From assembly GCA_026545225.1 (NCBI GenBank), contig CM048845.1, forward strand, positions 34,333,001 to 34,397,000: DNA of 64,000 nt. The letters run 5' to 3'. Below the pieces are notes generated by a model. The model saw only the letters and a list, made by a program, of their open reading frames with translations. It had not been told where the DNA came from and did no database searches. Each line of letters starts with the position of its first letter. Positions within the stretch are counted from its first letter, which is position 1. The translations under genes and the position numbers were made by a program. Below, piece after piece: positions 25,231 to 38,510 of this stretch. Source of the DNA: Cornus controversa. Lineage: Eukaryota; Streptophyta; Magnoliopsida; Cornales; Cornaceae.

Positions 25231-26552
25231 CCGAATTTTCAAGTTTTTTCCAAAAATTTCAAAAATTCAAAACAAATACTAAAATAATTCGAAATGGGCC
25301 CATATCGGACCCAGAGGTGGGCCCCCGAGATTGGGCCCCAAAAATGACCTTCTGGTCACCGAAAGTAGCCGGCGCCGCCCGGAAGCGCCCCCACGCGCCG
25401 GCGGCGCGCTAGCCCTTCCTCTTTTTTTTTTTTTTCTTTTTCTTTTCTTTTTCCTCACCTGAAGCTCCACGATTTAACAATGGTGGCCGAACTTCCCTAT
25501 CACTTTCTGATCACTTCTGGGCACCGAATTGCGCATATGAATATACCATTGAACTCGTATCGATCTAAGCTACGCATTAGTACCAAAATCATCCCCTCTC
25601 GCGGACTAAATCAAAAACGCCCAATTTCAAGTTTCGAAAATCTAAAATTTCAAACTCCATTTCCCGTCAATCTATCCAACAGTTCACAACCAAACTTTCA
25701 AGGATTGTTCTAGGAAGTAAGATCTACCTTTTAATCGGAACAAAAGCGTTCAAAAATGATGAATACAGTAAACCCAATTTCATGTTAATATATATATATA
25801 TACCTGCCTATACAGTCATATATATATATGTATATACATATGCAAAAATACCCTAAACAGTACCAAAACTCCAAAATCTTCATGTTTAATTCACAGAAAT
25901 ATTCTTAGCGTTCAAAATCATTTAATTTCATAATTAATTGCATATAATTTCTAGCAACATGTCTATACAATTAATATATTTATTATATATATATTCCAGC
26001 AACATGTATATACAAAAAAATATATATATGTATACAGATTCAAAGAGGAATAGAAGAGTTCGAACTTGCCTTGTGATGTTGAGCAAAAATCACTTTTTTT
26101 CTCTTTTCCTGGCGTCTATCGTTTTCTCCCTATCTGTGCGTAGGAATCCTCTGTACGTAGAAACTACTGAACCCTAATTCCTTTTCTCTTATTTAATATT
26201 CTTAAATAATTAAACTAATAAATATAAAATATTTAGCCCAACTATATATATATATATATATAGCCCAGGCTAGCAGCCTAACCCAACCTAATAATAATAA
26301 AAATAATTAAAACAAGAATAAAGAAAATGCAGCCCAAACCAACATATTTTTATTTAACAGAAAAAAACTATATTTAAAACAAATATTTAACACACAATTA
26401 AACATAATAAACACTTAGCAATAATTCAAACATCCACATTAAACATATAAAAACAGGCATTAACAAAATTAATTAAAGTACTTAAATAATTAAAAACTCC
26501 ATCAAATAAATGAAAACTCAAATTAAATATCCTCAAATTACGGGGTATTATA

Positions 26553-27441
26553 TTCTTCCCCCCTCGAAAAGGAATTTCGTCCTTGAAATTCGCCTCATAC
26601 CTAAAATAAAAGATCTGGGTATTTTTGACTTTATTTCAACCTCCCTCATCCAAGTGGACTCTGCCTCATTGCGGTGGAGCCTGCACATGATTTGGCATGA
26701 CGTTGTAGACCCTCCCATAGTGCAACAGTTGGGTAGGTTGCCCCTTAGGCGGTGGCGATGCTGGTAAAGCTGGTCGGTTCTGAGTCTGAATCTGTGGAAC
26801 TTGGGGTGCCGGCAAGGGTGGTTGTTTCCTCTGCCCCTGCTGACCAAACTGCTCCTGATTAGTATTGGGGCAATACCTAACTGAATGCCCAAGTTCACCA
26901 CATGCATAACAATTTCCTTTGAATGTACTAGTAGCCCCCCCCCCCCAACTGATTACCCTAAGGCTAAGACTGACCCATCTGCAGTACTCCATTCTGTTTC
27001 CTGTGAGTAGAAGCTCCCCCTCTCTGAGCATCACCATTAGATCTATGTCTCTTCCACGGTTGTTGCCCTGAGTGACTGCCCGTCTCAAAGTGCCTACTAC
27101 CATTCCCATTCCTTCTCCCTATTGTCTGACCAGTGAAGTCCCTGTCATGTCGATTCTCTATCTACCCTTTCTTGTGATCCCTTCTCGACTGACAGTGCTA
27201 CAATGCAGTATCCACCACCTGAGTGTATGTAGTATAAGTTGGACATCCCAAAAGGACCTGTTGAATAGGCCAAATTAACCCATTTACAAAACATCGCAGC
27301 TTCTTTTCTTCGGTGTCCACCTCCTCAGGTGTAAACAGTGATAGATTGGTGAATTCCTGTTCATATGCTACAACAGTTCTGTCACCTCGTTGTAACTCGA
27401 GAAATTCCTTTTTTTTGGCTGCCCTTACTACATACGGGAAG
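26553..27441 (-). mobile_element. Gag-only Gypsy element: C-terminal gag part next to the LTR
   Basis: On the minus strand the frames show gag residues (AAKKKEFLELQRGDRTVVAYEQEF at about 27420-27340) and a CCHC zinc knuckle, CYACGELGHSVRYC at about 26910. Soon after come residues typical of the far end of chromovirus pol and a polypurine tract, then the LTR. No protease, RT or integrase lies between. The element therefore looks like a non-autonomous derivative with gag but no pol. It is broken, and it is interrupted by the Athila insertion at 27442. Confidence 0.8.
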
Positions 27442-28822
27442 TGATAAGTGTTCAATACTATGTATTTGAACCCTCTTTATTGCATATGTTAGTCCTATTA
27501 TTACGTTTACCGAGGTACGTTTATGATATTTTTGTATTTTTGATGTATTGCAGGTGTTGTACCAAAAAGAGCAGTGTTTGAGGCCATTTGCAGTTGAAGA
27601 GCTGAATTCAGAAATAAAGCTAAGGCATCTCGATCAATCGAGATCTCGATTGATCGAGACTTGATTTCGATTGATCAAAATCTCGATCAGTCGAGATTCT
27701 AATTTCGATTGATCGAGATTCTGCAGACCCACTTGCCCACTTGCTCACCTGCTCTCCCACTTGCAACAAAATCCCCCTTTTTGTAAGACTTGGAGGGATT
27801 TTTTGACTTGAACATGACACATGGAGATATTATAGCTTTAGTTGGTATATATATCGATATATATATATATACATGGTGGGCCCCAAGGATGAAAAGAGAG
27901 CCATAAAGCACAAAAGAAGCCATTTTCCATCATATATCATATACACACTTAGAGACTTTCGGGAGAGAGGAAGAGGAAGCTGAACCAGACCTTGAAGCTT
28001 CATTTTCTCCATCAATGGAAGAGTGCAAGGCTGCCATGAGCAACTAACTTCTCTACTAGGGTGTGGGTGAAACCCCTAGCCATGTAAACTTGTTCATTTT
28101 TGTAGCATTATTTGGGATTTGTATTTAAATGTTGATTATTTAGTCTAGTGACAATGTACACTTATACATTTCTTATATATATTCATTTGATGTTGATTTT
28201 ATTCTTGTCTTAGAGTAGAATCTTTCATGTGAATGCACAACATTTGCATCTTCCACAAGAAATGCAAATGATGGCTAAGTAATGGTATTTAAATTGAATG
28301 TGTTGTTCTTGCTTGTATAAACCATGCCAAGATAAGGTAGTTTGGATGCATTTAGGTTCACTTAGAGAGTAGGGTAATTAGTTAGGTTGAAGAACTATGC
28401 TTGTTGAAGATGGATTATGATAGGTTTGCATACACATTAATCTTTTGATATGTTATTGAGGTCACAAGCCTAATGACATTGTTAGACATTTAATTTATAA
28501 ATCCCAAGCTTGCTACACTTATGGACATGTGAATGGCTAGTGGTGGAAACCACCCCTAGTTCTCTCTTCCAACTTTTAACTCTTTAAATTTATTGTTATT
28601 ACATTCCATGCAATAGTTTTAAATCAAAATTTAAAACCTTGTTTTTAGAATTAAAGTGGAATTAATCTTTCTTCAAGACAATTAACAACTAGTCCTAGTG
28701 GGATCGATACCCTCTATATAGAACCGTATCTACAAAGATTCGTGCTCTTGCGAGTGATTATATTATATTTTGAAAAAGGGCAAAAATAAGCTTACAATTA
28801 TAATTCAAGTTTAGCCACATCA
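27442..28822 (+). repeat. 5' LTR of the large Athila element
   Basis: It starts TGATAAGTGTTCAATAC and ends gtttagccacatca. It holds a palindrome array of TCTCGATCAATCGAGA type at 27627-27725 and the gatcgataccctctatatag motif near its end (28693-28722). It differs from the 3' LTR by scattered transitions and a 20-bp length difference in the palindrome array. Confidence 0.93.
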
Positions 28823-28828
28823 AAATTT

Positions 28829-28846
28829 TGGCGCCGTTGCCGGGGA
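28829..28846 (+). promoter_or_regulatory. tRNA-Asp primer-binding site of the Athila element
   Basis: TGGCGCCGTTGCCGGGGA, seven bases after the LTR end, is complementary to the 3' end of plant tRNA-Asp including CCA. It primes minus-strand synthesis in this lineage. Confidence 0.9.
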
Positions 28847-29079
28847 CTACGGTTTAATTGTCGCCATTGAAAGATTAAATCTTGTTTAATTCTTAGGCTA
28901 GAAATTCTTTCATTTTTTTTGTATATATCTTGTTCTTATCTCTCAAATTGCTTGATTTTAGGTATACCACATAGCGGGCATCTTAAAGGATCAAAGTTGG
29001 AACCCTTTGTGAGTATAAAGTCTAAAATTAGTGGGTTTGAGTAATTTTTTTTATTATTGTTTATTTTGCATATTGAGGT

Positions 29080-30497
29080 TGATGTGGCTAAACTCGAATT
29101 ATATTGTAAGCTTAATTTTGCCCTTTTTATCAAAATATAATTTAACCACTCACAAGAGCACGAATCTTTGTAGATACGGTTCTATATAGAGGGCATCGAT
29201 CCCACGAGGACTAGTCGCAATTGTCTTAAAGAAAGATTAATTCCACTTTAATCCTAAAAATAGGTTTTTGAGTTTTTGTTTATAAAACTATTGCATGAAT
29301 GTAATAACAATAAAATTAAAGAGTAAAGTTGGGAGAGAGAACTAGGGTTGGTTTCCACCACTAGCCATTCTCATGTTCATAAGTGTAGCAAGCATGGGAT
29401 TCATAAATTAAATACCTAACAATGTCATTAGGCTTGTGACCTCAATGACATATCAAAAGGTTAATGTGTGTGTCCACCTATCATAATCCATCTTCAACAA
29501 ACATAGCCCTTCAACCTAACTAACTATCTAATTACCCTACTTTCTAAGTGAACCTACATGCATCCAAACTACCTTATCTTGGCATGGTTTATACAAACAA
29601 ACACAACACATTCATTTAAACACCATTATCTATCCATCATTTGCATTTCTTGTGGAATATGCAAATGTTGTGCATTCACATGAAAGAATCTACTCTAAGA
29701 CAAGAATAAACTCAAAATCAAATGAATATATAAAAGAAATGTATTAGTGTACATGGTCACTAGGCTAAATAATCAACATTTAATTACAAATCCCAAGTGC
29801 TACAAAGATGAACAAGTTTACATGGCTAGGGGTTGAAACCAACACCCTAGTAGAAGAGTTAGTTGCTCATGGTTGCCTTGCACTCTTCCATTGATGGAGA
29901 AGATGAAGCTTCTTGGTCTGGTTCAGCTCCTCTCCCTCCTCTCCCGAATCTCTCTCTTGGTATCTTGATGTGTATTGAGAGATATATGAGAGATATGTGG
30001 CTTCTTTGTGCTTTAAGGCTCCTTTTTTAACCTTGGGGCCCACCATATATATATATATATCAATATATACACCCTTTATATCAAGAAGGTCCCCAAGGGT
30101 CTTGTTCAAGTCAGACAATCCCCCTAAGTAGTGCAAAAAGGGGGATTTTGTTGCAAGTGGGAGAGCAGGTGAGCAAGTGGGCAAGTGGCTTCTGCAGAAT
30201 CTCGATCAATCGAGATTGGATCTCGATTGATCGAGATTTCGATCAATCGAAATGAGATCTCGATCAATCGAGATCTCGATTGATCGAGATCAATATCTCA
30301 ATTGATCGAGATGCCTTGGCTGCAATTTCTAACTTTTCTCTTCAGCTACAACAAGCCTCAAACTTTGTTCCTTTCACTACAAGTCCTGCAATACATCAAA
30401 AACACAAAAATACCGTAAACATATCTCGGTAAACATAGAAACGGAACTAACATATGCAATAAAGAGGGTTCAAATGCATAGAATTGAACACTTGTCA
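29080..30497 (-). repeat. Solo Athila LTR inserted in the leader of the large Athila element
   Basis: This is a full 1,418-bp LTR in reverse orientation, from TGATGTGGCTAAAC to ...AACACTTGTCA. Perfect 5-bp target duplications GAGGT lie at 29075-29079 and 30498-30502. It is homologous over its whole length to the LTRs at 27442 and 40300 but clearly diverged from them, so it came from another family member. It carries the same TCGATYRATCGA palindrome array at 30190-30312. Confidence 0.95.
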
Positions 30498-30639
30498 GAG
30501 GTGTTGTTCTACTATTAATGCATGCTAGGTAGACGGTCATTGTCACTTCCTTTGCTTTCGTGTAATATTGAACTTGAACGAACACTTAGACAACGTAGAG
30601 GAACCTCTAGGGACCCTATATTGCCTAGGACTGAAAACA

Positions 30640-32240
30640 TGGAACCAAATGAGAGACAACCTCCCAGACTACATCCTTTTAATCATGAACAACAACCTCC
30701 ACCTCCTCGTCCTCAAGGAGAATTGCTTATGGACTTTTATCTTCCAACTACATTTGAAGTACCTTCATGTATTCAATTTCCTGATGTAGCGGCAACTCAA
30801 TTTGAAATAAAGTCCTCCACCATCAATCTTCTTAATAGCTTCCATGGTCTCCCAAATGAAGATCCATACCGGCATTTAGATTACTTCCTTTTTGTGTGTT
30901 CCACCATCCGGGTACCACACTTTACGGAGGATGATCTAAAGCTTCGTATGTTTCCATTCTCCCTAAAGGATAAAGCTAGAAGTTGGTTCAATTCCTTAGA
31001 ACCTAACTCAATCCATTCTTAGGCGAAGATGCAAATTGAATTCTTAAAAAAATACTTCCCAATGGGAAAGATGAGTGATATTCGGCGAGCAATCATCGGA
31101 TTCACCCAAATTGATCAAGAATAATTTCATGAGACTTGGGAGAGATTAAAAGATCTTCTTAAATCTTGTCCGCACCATGTTGTCCCAAAATGGCAGCTAG
31201 TGCAAAGCTTTTATGATGGGGTAAGTGAGCAACATAGGCAAATGATAGATTCTGCTTGTGGAGGTGGATACCTTTTGAAAAGTCCAGATGATGCATGGAA
31301 ACTTTTTCAAACCCTAAGCAATAATTCAGCTCAACCCTCCTCCACTAGAAAAGGGAAATCCACCCAACCTTGTAGAGGAGTGCATGAGATTTCAAGGGTA
31401 GATGAGGTTGCCATGCAAGTAGAAGCCTTAACTTGAAAAATGGACCAAATCATAAAAAATGGGCTGCCTACTCCAAGCCAACCTGTTCAAAATTAGGAAG
31501 GGTGTTCGTTTTGCTATAGCACTTCACATTATGTGCGAGATTGTCTTATTGCCGGTCAATCTCCCGATTATGCTCAAGAGCAAGCGAATGCCTTGTACTC
31601 TAAATAGATTAATGATCCATATTCAAATACCTACAATCCTGGTTACAAAAATCATCTGACATTTTCATGGAAATCTCAAGAACCAAGTCCCTCCTTTCAA
31701 GGGTAAAATTTCTTTAATTTCCAATCTCAACAGCCTCAATATAGGCCAAATCCTCAACCTTACCATCAAAGATCCAACTACCAATAACCACCACCTCCTC
31801 TGAGAAGCGAAGGCTTTGAAGAAAGAGTGATAAGCAATCTTGAGGCTAATACTCGCTTGTTGTAAACTCACTCTCAATCAATCTCTAAGCTTGAAGCTAA
31901 TGCTCAATCTATGGCTAGGTTAGAAGCTCAAATCGGGCAACTAGCTAATGCCTTGAATAGAAAAGAGGAAGGTAAGTTGCCAAGTCAACTGGTGGCGAAT
32001 CCTAAGGGTGTTCATGTGATTGATGATCCTTCATCTTCATCTTGTAATGCTCCTCCGGAGAAAGTTCAATCAATCACCACCTTAAGGAGTGGTAAAATTA
32101 TAAATTCTAAGGTCGGGAAAAAAAAAAGGAATCCAATGAGTAATCCAAAAATCCAAAAGAATCCCAATCAAGTCCAAATGTGTTTCCTTCAAATCCAAAT
32201 GTGAACAAAGTCCCACAAAATCCAAAAGGAAAGGCAAGTG
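30640..32240 (+). mobile_element. Gag region of the Athila element
   Basis: Gag forms the virus-like particle. A proline-rich N-terminus (RQPPRLHPFNHEQQPPPPRP) is followed by the conserved gag domain (STINLLNSFHGLPNEDPYRH, FPFSLKDKARSWFNSL, about 30800-31400) and a C-terminal part with SMARLEAQIGQLANALNRKE near 31920. The layout matches Athila gag. It is broken in a few places, so no intact protein is predicted. Confidence 0.85.
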
Positions 32241-32249
32241 AAGTTGTGT

Positions 32250-35200
32250 CACCATCTATTCCAACTCTTGACACTTCTTTTGAACCTCCGGTTCCTTTTC
32301 CTCAAAGATTGAAGGAACCTTCTCATTTTGGGAAGCAAGGAGAGAAAATTCAAGACATGATGGAGATCTTCAAACAAGTAAAGATCAATCTCCCTCTCCT
32401 TGATGCAATCCGACAAATTCCCTCCTATGCTAAATTCTTGAAGGACTTGTGCACTCAAAAGCGCAAATCTAAGAACAATGTTCCTAAGAAAGTCCTCCTA
32501 ACTGAGCAAGTAAGCTCCATTTTCCAACACCAAGCCCCTCCTAAATTCAAAGATCCGGGTGCTCCAACCATTTCATGCACCATCGAAAATCAAGCTTTTG
32601 AAAAGGCACTTCTTGATTTAGGGGCTAATGTCAATTTGCTTCCATTCTCAATTTACCAATAATTAGGTTTGGGGAAACTTAAGCCCACCACAGTTGTGTT
32701 GCAACTTGCCGACCGCTCGGTGAAGTAACCACGTGGCATCATTGAGGATGTGATAATTCAAGTGGATAAATTTTACTTCCCGGTGGACTTCATAGTCCTT
32801 GACACGGAACTGGTCCAAAATCCAAATAGACATATTCCTATCATTCTAGGTCGTCCATTGTTGGCCACGGCAAACGCTTGCGTTAATTGCCGTACTGGAG
32901 TAATGGACATCTCTTTCGGGAATATAAAAGTCCATTTGAACATCTTTAATGCTTCTCACCACACATCCGACGATGAAAGTGAATGCTTTTGTGTTGATGT
33001 AGTGGAAGATCTCGTTCAAGAAGCGCTTCCTTCCATTCTTTCTAAGGATCCTCTAGAGGCATGCCTAAGTCATTTCAACTGTGATGATTATGACATTGAG
33101 CAATCCATTTGTGAAGTTAATTCAATGCTCGATGTCACGACCGTCATGGATTTGCCTAAATGGAGAGTTCTGAGAGAACCTTTGCCTCCTTTGTCCAATA
33201 CTTCCCAAACTCCTTCCCTCATTTCCCCATCACAGCTTGAGCTCAAGCCTCTACCGGCTACACTCAAGTATGTTTTCTTGGGCTCTAATGAAACCCTTCC
33301 AGTTATTATTGCTTCCAATCTCACCAATGATCAAGAGATAGAACTTCTAAAAGTGATAAAATAGCACAAGGAAGCAATAGGATGGAGTGTGGCAAATCTT
33401 AAGGGAATATATCCTTCTATTTGTATGCACCGCATACACTTGGAAGAAGATGCAAAGACCTCAAGAGAGGCACAACGTCAATTGAATCCAAATATGAAGG
33501 ACGTTGTAATGAAGGAGGTGGTGAAGTTACTAGATGCAGGAATCATTTACCCCATCTCAGATAGTAAGTGGGTTAGTCCCACTCAAGTGGTTCCTAAGAA
33601 GTCCGGTAATACGGTGCAATCAAATGATAAGGGTGAATTAATTTCCCAATGCACCACCATGGGATGGAGAGTTTGCATAGATTATCAGAAACTAAATTTA
33701 GCAACTCAGAAAGATCACTTCCCTCTCCCATTTATTGATCAAATCTTAGAGAGATTAGCTGGTCAAAGTTTTTATTGCTTCTTAGATGGATATTCCAGCT
33801 ATAATCAGGTTGCTATAGACCCGAGGGACCAAGAGAAAACCACCTTTACTTGTCCTTTCGACACATTCGCTTATAGACGCATGCCCTTTGGGTTATGCAA
33901 TGCACCGGCGACTTTTCAACGGTGTATGATGTCTATCTTTTTGGATATGGTGGAAAACTTCTTAGAAGTATTCAATGATGATTTCTTCGTGTTTGGACCT
34001 TCATTTGAATCATGCCTTCAAAATCTATCCCGTGTTCTCACACGATGTCAAGAAACCAATCTAATCCTCAGTTGGGAAAAGAGCCACTTTATGGTTCAAG
34101 AAGGCATTGTCCTAGGGCACATTGTGTCTAAGAGAGGAATTGAAGTTGACAAAGCCAAGGTTGAACTTATTTCTAAACTTCCTCCACCATCAACGGTGAG
34201 AGAGATTCGTTCATTCCTTGGGCATGCGGGTTTTTACCGCCGTTTCATCAAAGACTTTAGCAAGATCTCTCGGCCTTTGTGTCGCCTTCTTGAAAAAGAG
34301 TCTTGTTTTACCTTTGATGAAGCATGCCTTAACGCTTTTGAAAAGCTCCGCACCATGCTTACAACCGCTCCAATTCTCATCCCTCCAAATTGGGCTCTCC
34401 CATTTGAGATCATGTGTGATGTATCCGAATATGCCATGGGTGCGGTCTTAGGGCAATGAGTAGACAAATTGCCACATGTTATCTACTATGCAAGTAAAAC
34501 CCTTTCCGAGGCTCAAATCAATTATACCATAACGAAAAAGGAGTTGCTTGCGGTACTATTTGCTTTGGACGAATTTCGAGCTTATCTATTAGGTTCCAAG
34601 GTCATTGTTTATTCGGACTATGCTGCCCTCAGGCATCTTTTGGCCAAAAAGGACACTAAGCCTAGATTGATCCGGTGGATACTCTTGCTGCAAGAGTTTA
34701 ATTTTGAGATTAAAGACAAAAAGGGAACCGAAAATGTGGTGGCTGACCACCTCTCTAGAATTTTTGTTGAATCCCTCCATGACTCCATTCTAGTTTGTGA
34801 ATCCTTCCCGGATGAACAACTCTTTGTAATTTCTCAAGAGAGTATCCCTTGGTATGCGGACATTGTCAACTACTTGGCAACCGGCAAAATACCTTCTTCT
34901 TGGACCAAGCAAGAGAAGGATCGATTTTTCTCCCAATCACGATCATATTATTGGGACGATCCTCAATTATTCAAATATTGCCCCAATCAAATAATCCGAA
35001 AGTGTGTACCCAACAGTGAATTCCAAAGCATTCTAAAATTCTGTCATACACTTGCTTGTGGGGGACACTTTAGTGCTAAGAAAACCACAGCAAAAATTCT
35101 TCAATGCGGGTTTTTCTGGCCAACACTTCATCGGGATGCATACTCATTTTGCCGCTCGTGTGAGCGATGTCAGCGCCTTGGCGCGATGTCTCAGAAAGAT

Positions 35201-36150
35201 ATGATGCCTTTCAACCCTATTCTTATTGTTGAGATATTTGATGTGTGGGGCATTGACTTCATGGGACCTTTCCCACCATCTACTGGTCGTGAGTACATAC
35301 TTGTGGTGGTGGACTACGTTTCTAAATGGATAGAGGCCGTTGCTACTAAAACCAATGACCACTTAGTCGTGGTTAAGTTCATTCAAGCTAATATCTTTAG
35401 CCGTTTTGGTACGCCTCGGGCCCTCATCAGTGACGGAGGTAAACATTTCTGTAACCGGTTCCTTCGAACCTTGCTTACCAAATGCTCTGTTACACACAAA
35501 GTAGCCACCCCATACCATCCTCAAACTAGTGGACAGGTGGAAGTATCCAATAGGAAGATTAAGAACATCCTTGAGAAAATAGTTCAGCCCGACCGAAAAG
35601 ATTGGTCATTGCAACTAAATGATACATCATGGGCTTACCGAACTGCTTATAAGACTCCCATTGGAATGTCACCTTACCGGTTGGTTTAGTAAAGCATGCC
35701 ATCTTTCGGTTGAATTGGAGCACAAAGCTATGTGGGCCACCAAAACGTTCAATTTTGATATGCAAATGGCCGGCTCTAATTGAAAGCTTCAATTGAATGA
35801 ATTGAAAGAATTGCGACATGACGCGTATGAGAACGCTAAAATCTATAAGGCAAAATCTAAAGCCTTTCACGATCGCAATATTCGAGTCAAAACATTTTCT
35901 CTAGGCCAGAAAGTATGGTTGTACAACTCACACCTCCGTTTGTTTCCCAGAAAACTTCGCTCCCGTTGGGATGGTCCATTTTTGGTTAATTTCGTTGCTC
36001 CCCACGGAGTGGTGGAATTGAAGGACTTGAAAGACGGAACGTTGTTCAAAGTGAACGGGCAACGCTTAAAACTGTGCGTGGATGACCAAGTTACCATGGA
36101 GTACGTGGATGTCGTCAATTTGACGGATCCCATTTATTTTGACTTGTGAA
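32250..36150 (+). mobile_element. Pol region of the Athila element: protease, RT, RNase H, integrase
   Basis: Aspartic protease: LLDLGANVNLLP near 32610 and HIPIILGRPLLATANA near 32840. Reverse transcriptase: about 33530-34250, with CIDYQKLN, PFGLCNAPATFQRCM and the catalytic box region EVFNDDFFVFG near 33970. RNase H: about 34380-34760, with [15 protein letters not shown] and ADHLSRI. Integrase: about 35010-35690, with a HHCC-like zinc finger, [12 protein letters not shown] and [14 protein letters not shown], followed by a C-terminal part ([10 protein letters not shown]) up to 36150. Order and motifs are those of Ty3/Gypsy Athila. The region is largely readable but broken in several places. 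Confidence 0.92.
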
Positions 36151-37281
36151 TCAATTCCGACGTCATGCTATAGACGTATAATGTGGCGCGGCTATGGTAG
36201 CTATCATGCTTCCATGATGTCCCTCTTATCCAAAGTAATTTTGTATCTAAGTCCCATAAGTTCAAGTCCATGAGGTTCTAAATCAAGCTGACTGTTTTTG
36301 AGAATTTCGATTGATCGAAGCAAAGATCTCGATCAATCAAGATCTCGATTAATTAAGATTTTGGTCTCGATTGATCGAAATAATGCAGAGACTTTGAAAC
36401 ATGTTTGCAAAGAGCAAAGTCCCGAGAGGTGGTTTTCTTCGATGGCACTTCGATGGGTACTCGATCACTCAAAATTTTGATTGATTGAAGCAAGGATCTC
36501 AATCAATCAAAATCTCAATTGATCGATATGTGCATCTCGATCAATCGAGATTGACACGATGCCTACACGTGAGCCACTTATTTATTCGAACCGCCGGGCT
36601 TCCTCTCATTTCTCCACTTCTTCCCAAGACCATCCGACTTCCTCCTCTACTTCAAGAGATCCAAAGCAAACCCCGAGTGCCGTCCAACCTTGTCCAATCA
36701 TTCTCGACCCTCCACCGTCATTCGCCATAGTCCGAGCTCTACGCGTATTCGTGCACGTTCGTCTCTTTGCGGCTGCGTGTTGGGATTTCATCTTCTTGCA
36801 CCATTCATCATCTTCGCCTTGAGGTAAGTGATGCATGGCTATATTTTGCTTGCTTTGCCACCATTTTTGTTAGTTTACCGACTTAATAAGCATAGATAGA
36901 TGATGTTGGGTTGGAGTGGTTTGCATTCGCTACGTTCATAATGGGAACTTGCGGGTTTTGGGGGTAGGAGTGCATGTATGGGTGAGATTTTGCATTATTT
37001 TTGTTTCGGATGCTTGATGTACGGTTTGCAACCGCGACCCCACTATTTCGGTTGCATCCGCTTACGCTACTTCGTTGAGAGTGAGATGAGCGACATATTC
37101 ATGTGGGTTGTTTTTGCTTCTGAGTAGACCTAATGGAGTCGATTCGAGCGTATTTTGGAGTGCATGTGTTGGCACTATGGACTAGAACCTCCTTTTTAAT
37201 TTTAATTTTATTTTAGTATTCATTTTATTTTCTTTTTTTATTTACTTCATTTTTGGAATAAGTGCAGACTGTTCTGGGACG

Positions 37282-38510
37282 ATGGCGCATGTGAAGAATG
37301 CCCCCGGTGCTGTTCGAGATGTGCCTGGGCTAGCCTTCCTGAGTCGGAAGTTTCACCCAGAGCAGCTATTTGAGTTGAGGGAGTTTGAGATGCATCCCGA
37401 CTGCTCGTGGGCGATAGTAGAGCTCCGGCGGCGTCGGCTCGACCGGCTATGTGTGCCACCCACCGATGTGGCGCACGAGGGCTTGGTGCAGGTCTTCTAT
37501 GAGCGCATGACCTATTCCTACACCGAGCCTGACACATTGGAGACGGTCGTAGGCTGCACGACGATTACCATAACGCCGAGTCGGATCGCACAGATGCTCG
37601 GCATTCCACACCAGCAGCCTCCAGATATGGTTAACCAGGGTGGTCAGCCGCTCTACAGGCTCGAGTTTCTGGCCGACATGACGCTGTTCTCCATCGTGAT
37701 GGACATGTGTGGAGGGGTGTTTACCACTCCCAGTCACAACTGCACGTCCAAATCGATGTGCCCGAGTGTGTTATGGTTTCTGGACACCGTTCTCATCAAG
37801 AACACGTATCCTTTACAGCATGTGGCAGAGCGCCGGGGCGACCTTCTTCCGTTGTCTGTACGCTTTCCACATAGGCACTTGGTTTTCTGTCCCGTCGCTG
37901 ATCTGGGGGCAGATGTTCAAAGTTTGGGATGGGCTCGTCAACAAGAAGATGAGGCGAGCGGCGAGTTGGCGGCTTCCCTTTCCTTTCCTGGTCGTAACTT
38001 TCCTTAGCCATGCCAGTATACCGGTTAGTGACACTGACATCCAGCTGGCACCGCCCTCCCACTTCACGCACACTCAGTGGGTGCGGGTGAGGAGGCACTT
38101 GGAGCGACAGGACCACCAGGGCAATCCACTAGAGGACGTGGACATGGATGCCCCAGTGGAGATGGATGAGGATGCGCCCGCAGAGGGTGAGGCATCTGAT
38201 GAGGAGCTGGAGGATGATGAGATTGATATTGCCGTAGAGCGGCATGAGATTCTGGCGATGGGCTATTCCTGTCTGGAAGCTGACGTTGAGCGTCTCCAGT
38301 AGGGTTTTGAGGAGCATGTCCAAGTGACGTAGGGTCAGCTGGAGGCTATGAGGATGGACATTACGTCTCTGGCGCAGGGTTAGAGGGCACTTTTAGATGA
38401 GTTATGGGCCTTCCGGTAGGACCTACAGTTCCTGGTTGCCAGCCGAGCTTCAACCTCCACCTCTACTCCACCCACCGAGCCACCTCCACCACCACCTGCC
38501 CTAGAGTAGC
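37282..38510 (+). mobile_element. Extra ORF downstream of integrase in the Athila element
   Basis: It begins MAHVKNAPGAVRDVPGLAFL and contains a domain that recurs in plant repeats as 'putative plant transposon protein' (FYERMTYSY, TITITPSRIAQMLGIP, SKSMCPSVLWFLDTVLIKNT). An acidic stretch (EMDEDAPAEGEASDEELEDD) and a proline-rich end (about 38440-38500) follow. It sits where Athila elements carry their env-like ORF, but no clear signal peptide or transmembrane helix is visible, so an envelope role is not supported here. The copy at 51110-52275 has the same order of parts, so the ORF is a standing component of the family. This copy is broken. Confidence 0.75.

Larger units (their letters stand above)
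23226..26552 (-). repeat. LTR (incomplete) of a gag-only Gypsy element
   Basis: The right end GGGGTATTATA at 26552 is, on the minus strand, the start of a TGTAATACCCCG-type LTR. It is followed by a purine tract (rc of ttcttccccccctcg). The left part abuts the TRIM array and the true end of the LTR is not seen. Two minisatellites (24113-24377 and 24747-25230) and AT repeats lie inside. A GC-rich patch at 25370-25420 and a pyrimidine tract at 25418-25455 mark a possible transcription-start region. Several short ORFs here are not genes. Confidence 0.7.

Noticed and set aside
25279-25470. Minus-strand Lys/Arg-rich ORF
   Set aside because: Translation of a pyrimidine tract and GC-rich patch in an LTR; no homology.
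37447-38116. Minus-strand ORFs of about 100 codons
   Set aside because: Antisense shadows of the GC-richer extra ORF of the Athila element.
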